DNA from: Bradyrhizobium liaoningense
Lineage (GTDB): Bacteria > Pseudomonadota > Alphaproteobacteria > Rhizobiales > Xanthobacteraceae
DNA: 64,000 nt
NCBI RefSeq assembly: GCF_018130785.1
Contig: NZ_JAFCJT010000028.1
Span: 24,182-88,181, forward strand
Reading direction: 5' to 3'
Numbering within the stretch: the stretch's first letter is position 1; each line of letters opens with the position of its first letter. This document shows positions 63,874-64,000 of this stretch, piece by piece. The notes below the pieces were generated by a model that searched no databases, was not told where the DNA came from, and saw only the letters and a program-made list of their open reading frames with translations. The translations under genes and the position numbers were made by a program.

Positions 63874-64000
63874 CCTGGAGGGAGCGGCTGTATCCCGTCA
63901 TCCTTGTAAGTCATGTTGCGCCGGATTGCGCCGGATCGGCTAGAGTGTCCGGTGCGGTAACGGACGGGAGACCGCTTCATCCAAGGGCTTTGAAGCCCGT

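Overview
The window looks like a chromosomal segment of a high-GC alphaproteobacterium of the Bradyrhizobium type (Nitrobacteraceae). The grounds are family-level: many ABC importers for amino acids and peptides, a LivHMGF cluster carrying its own acyl-CoA ligase, BA14K-like and DUF1127 small proteins, a bacterial transglutaminase-like cysteine peptidase (BTLCP), CHASE2 cyclases, and several short palindromic intergenic repeats of a kind common in these genomes. No rRNA, tRNA, CRISPR array, intact insertion sequence or replication origin was seen.

Layout. 1-10.7 kb: the N-terminal part of a winged-helix/TPR regulator, a PcaB-like lyase, an M29 aminopeptidase, a cupin protein, a COG3618-type amidohydrolase, a frameshifted gene, a periplasmic metallo-beta-lactamase-fold protein and a two-gene ABC system. 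10.98-17.8 kb: a branched-chain-amino-acid-type ABC operon (livH, livM, livG, livF, an AMP-dependent acyl-CoA synthetase and a substrate-binding protein), probably importing a carboxylate that is then activated by CoA ligation. 19.2-28.9 kb: an accessory stretch with long gene-poor gaps and gene debris (truncated chrA, SRAP remnant), a multicopper oxidase, a methyltransferase, a small P-loop kinase, a TPR protein and tiny coupled genes. It is bracketed by two inverted copies of a 46-bp palindromic repeat.

28.9-38.8 kb holds the most interesting locus: a LapG-like periplasmic cysteine protease divergent from a 2089-residue FecR/VCBS/beta-helix adhesin-like protein with a type I secretion style C terminus, followed by a CHASE2-adenylate cyclase. 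A type I secretion ABC/adaptor pair lies at 49.1-52.2 kb and could be its exporter. 39.1-48.3 kb is a peptide-type ABC importer: two divergent paralogous binding proteins, two permeases and two ATPases, with an amidase and a tiny GatC/AtzG-like partner inserted between the ATPase genes.

52.4-64 kb: AMP nucleosidase, a second TPR paralogue, a DUF1488 protein, a PncC/CinA amidase, and a probable catabolic cluster (two ACMSD-like amidohydrolases and a Rieske protein, with an MFS carrier and a LysR regulator on the opposite strand). These are followed by a DUF1127 protein, a GNAT acetyltransferase, and a divergent SDR/LysR pair with a candidate LysR operator between them. All assignments come from reading translations and motifs; no database search was run.
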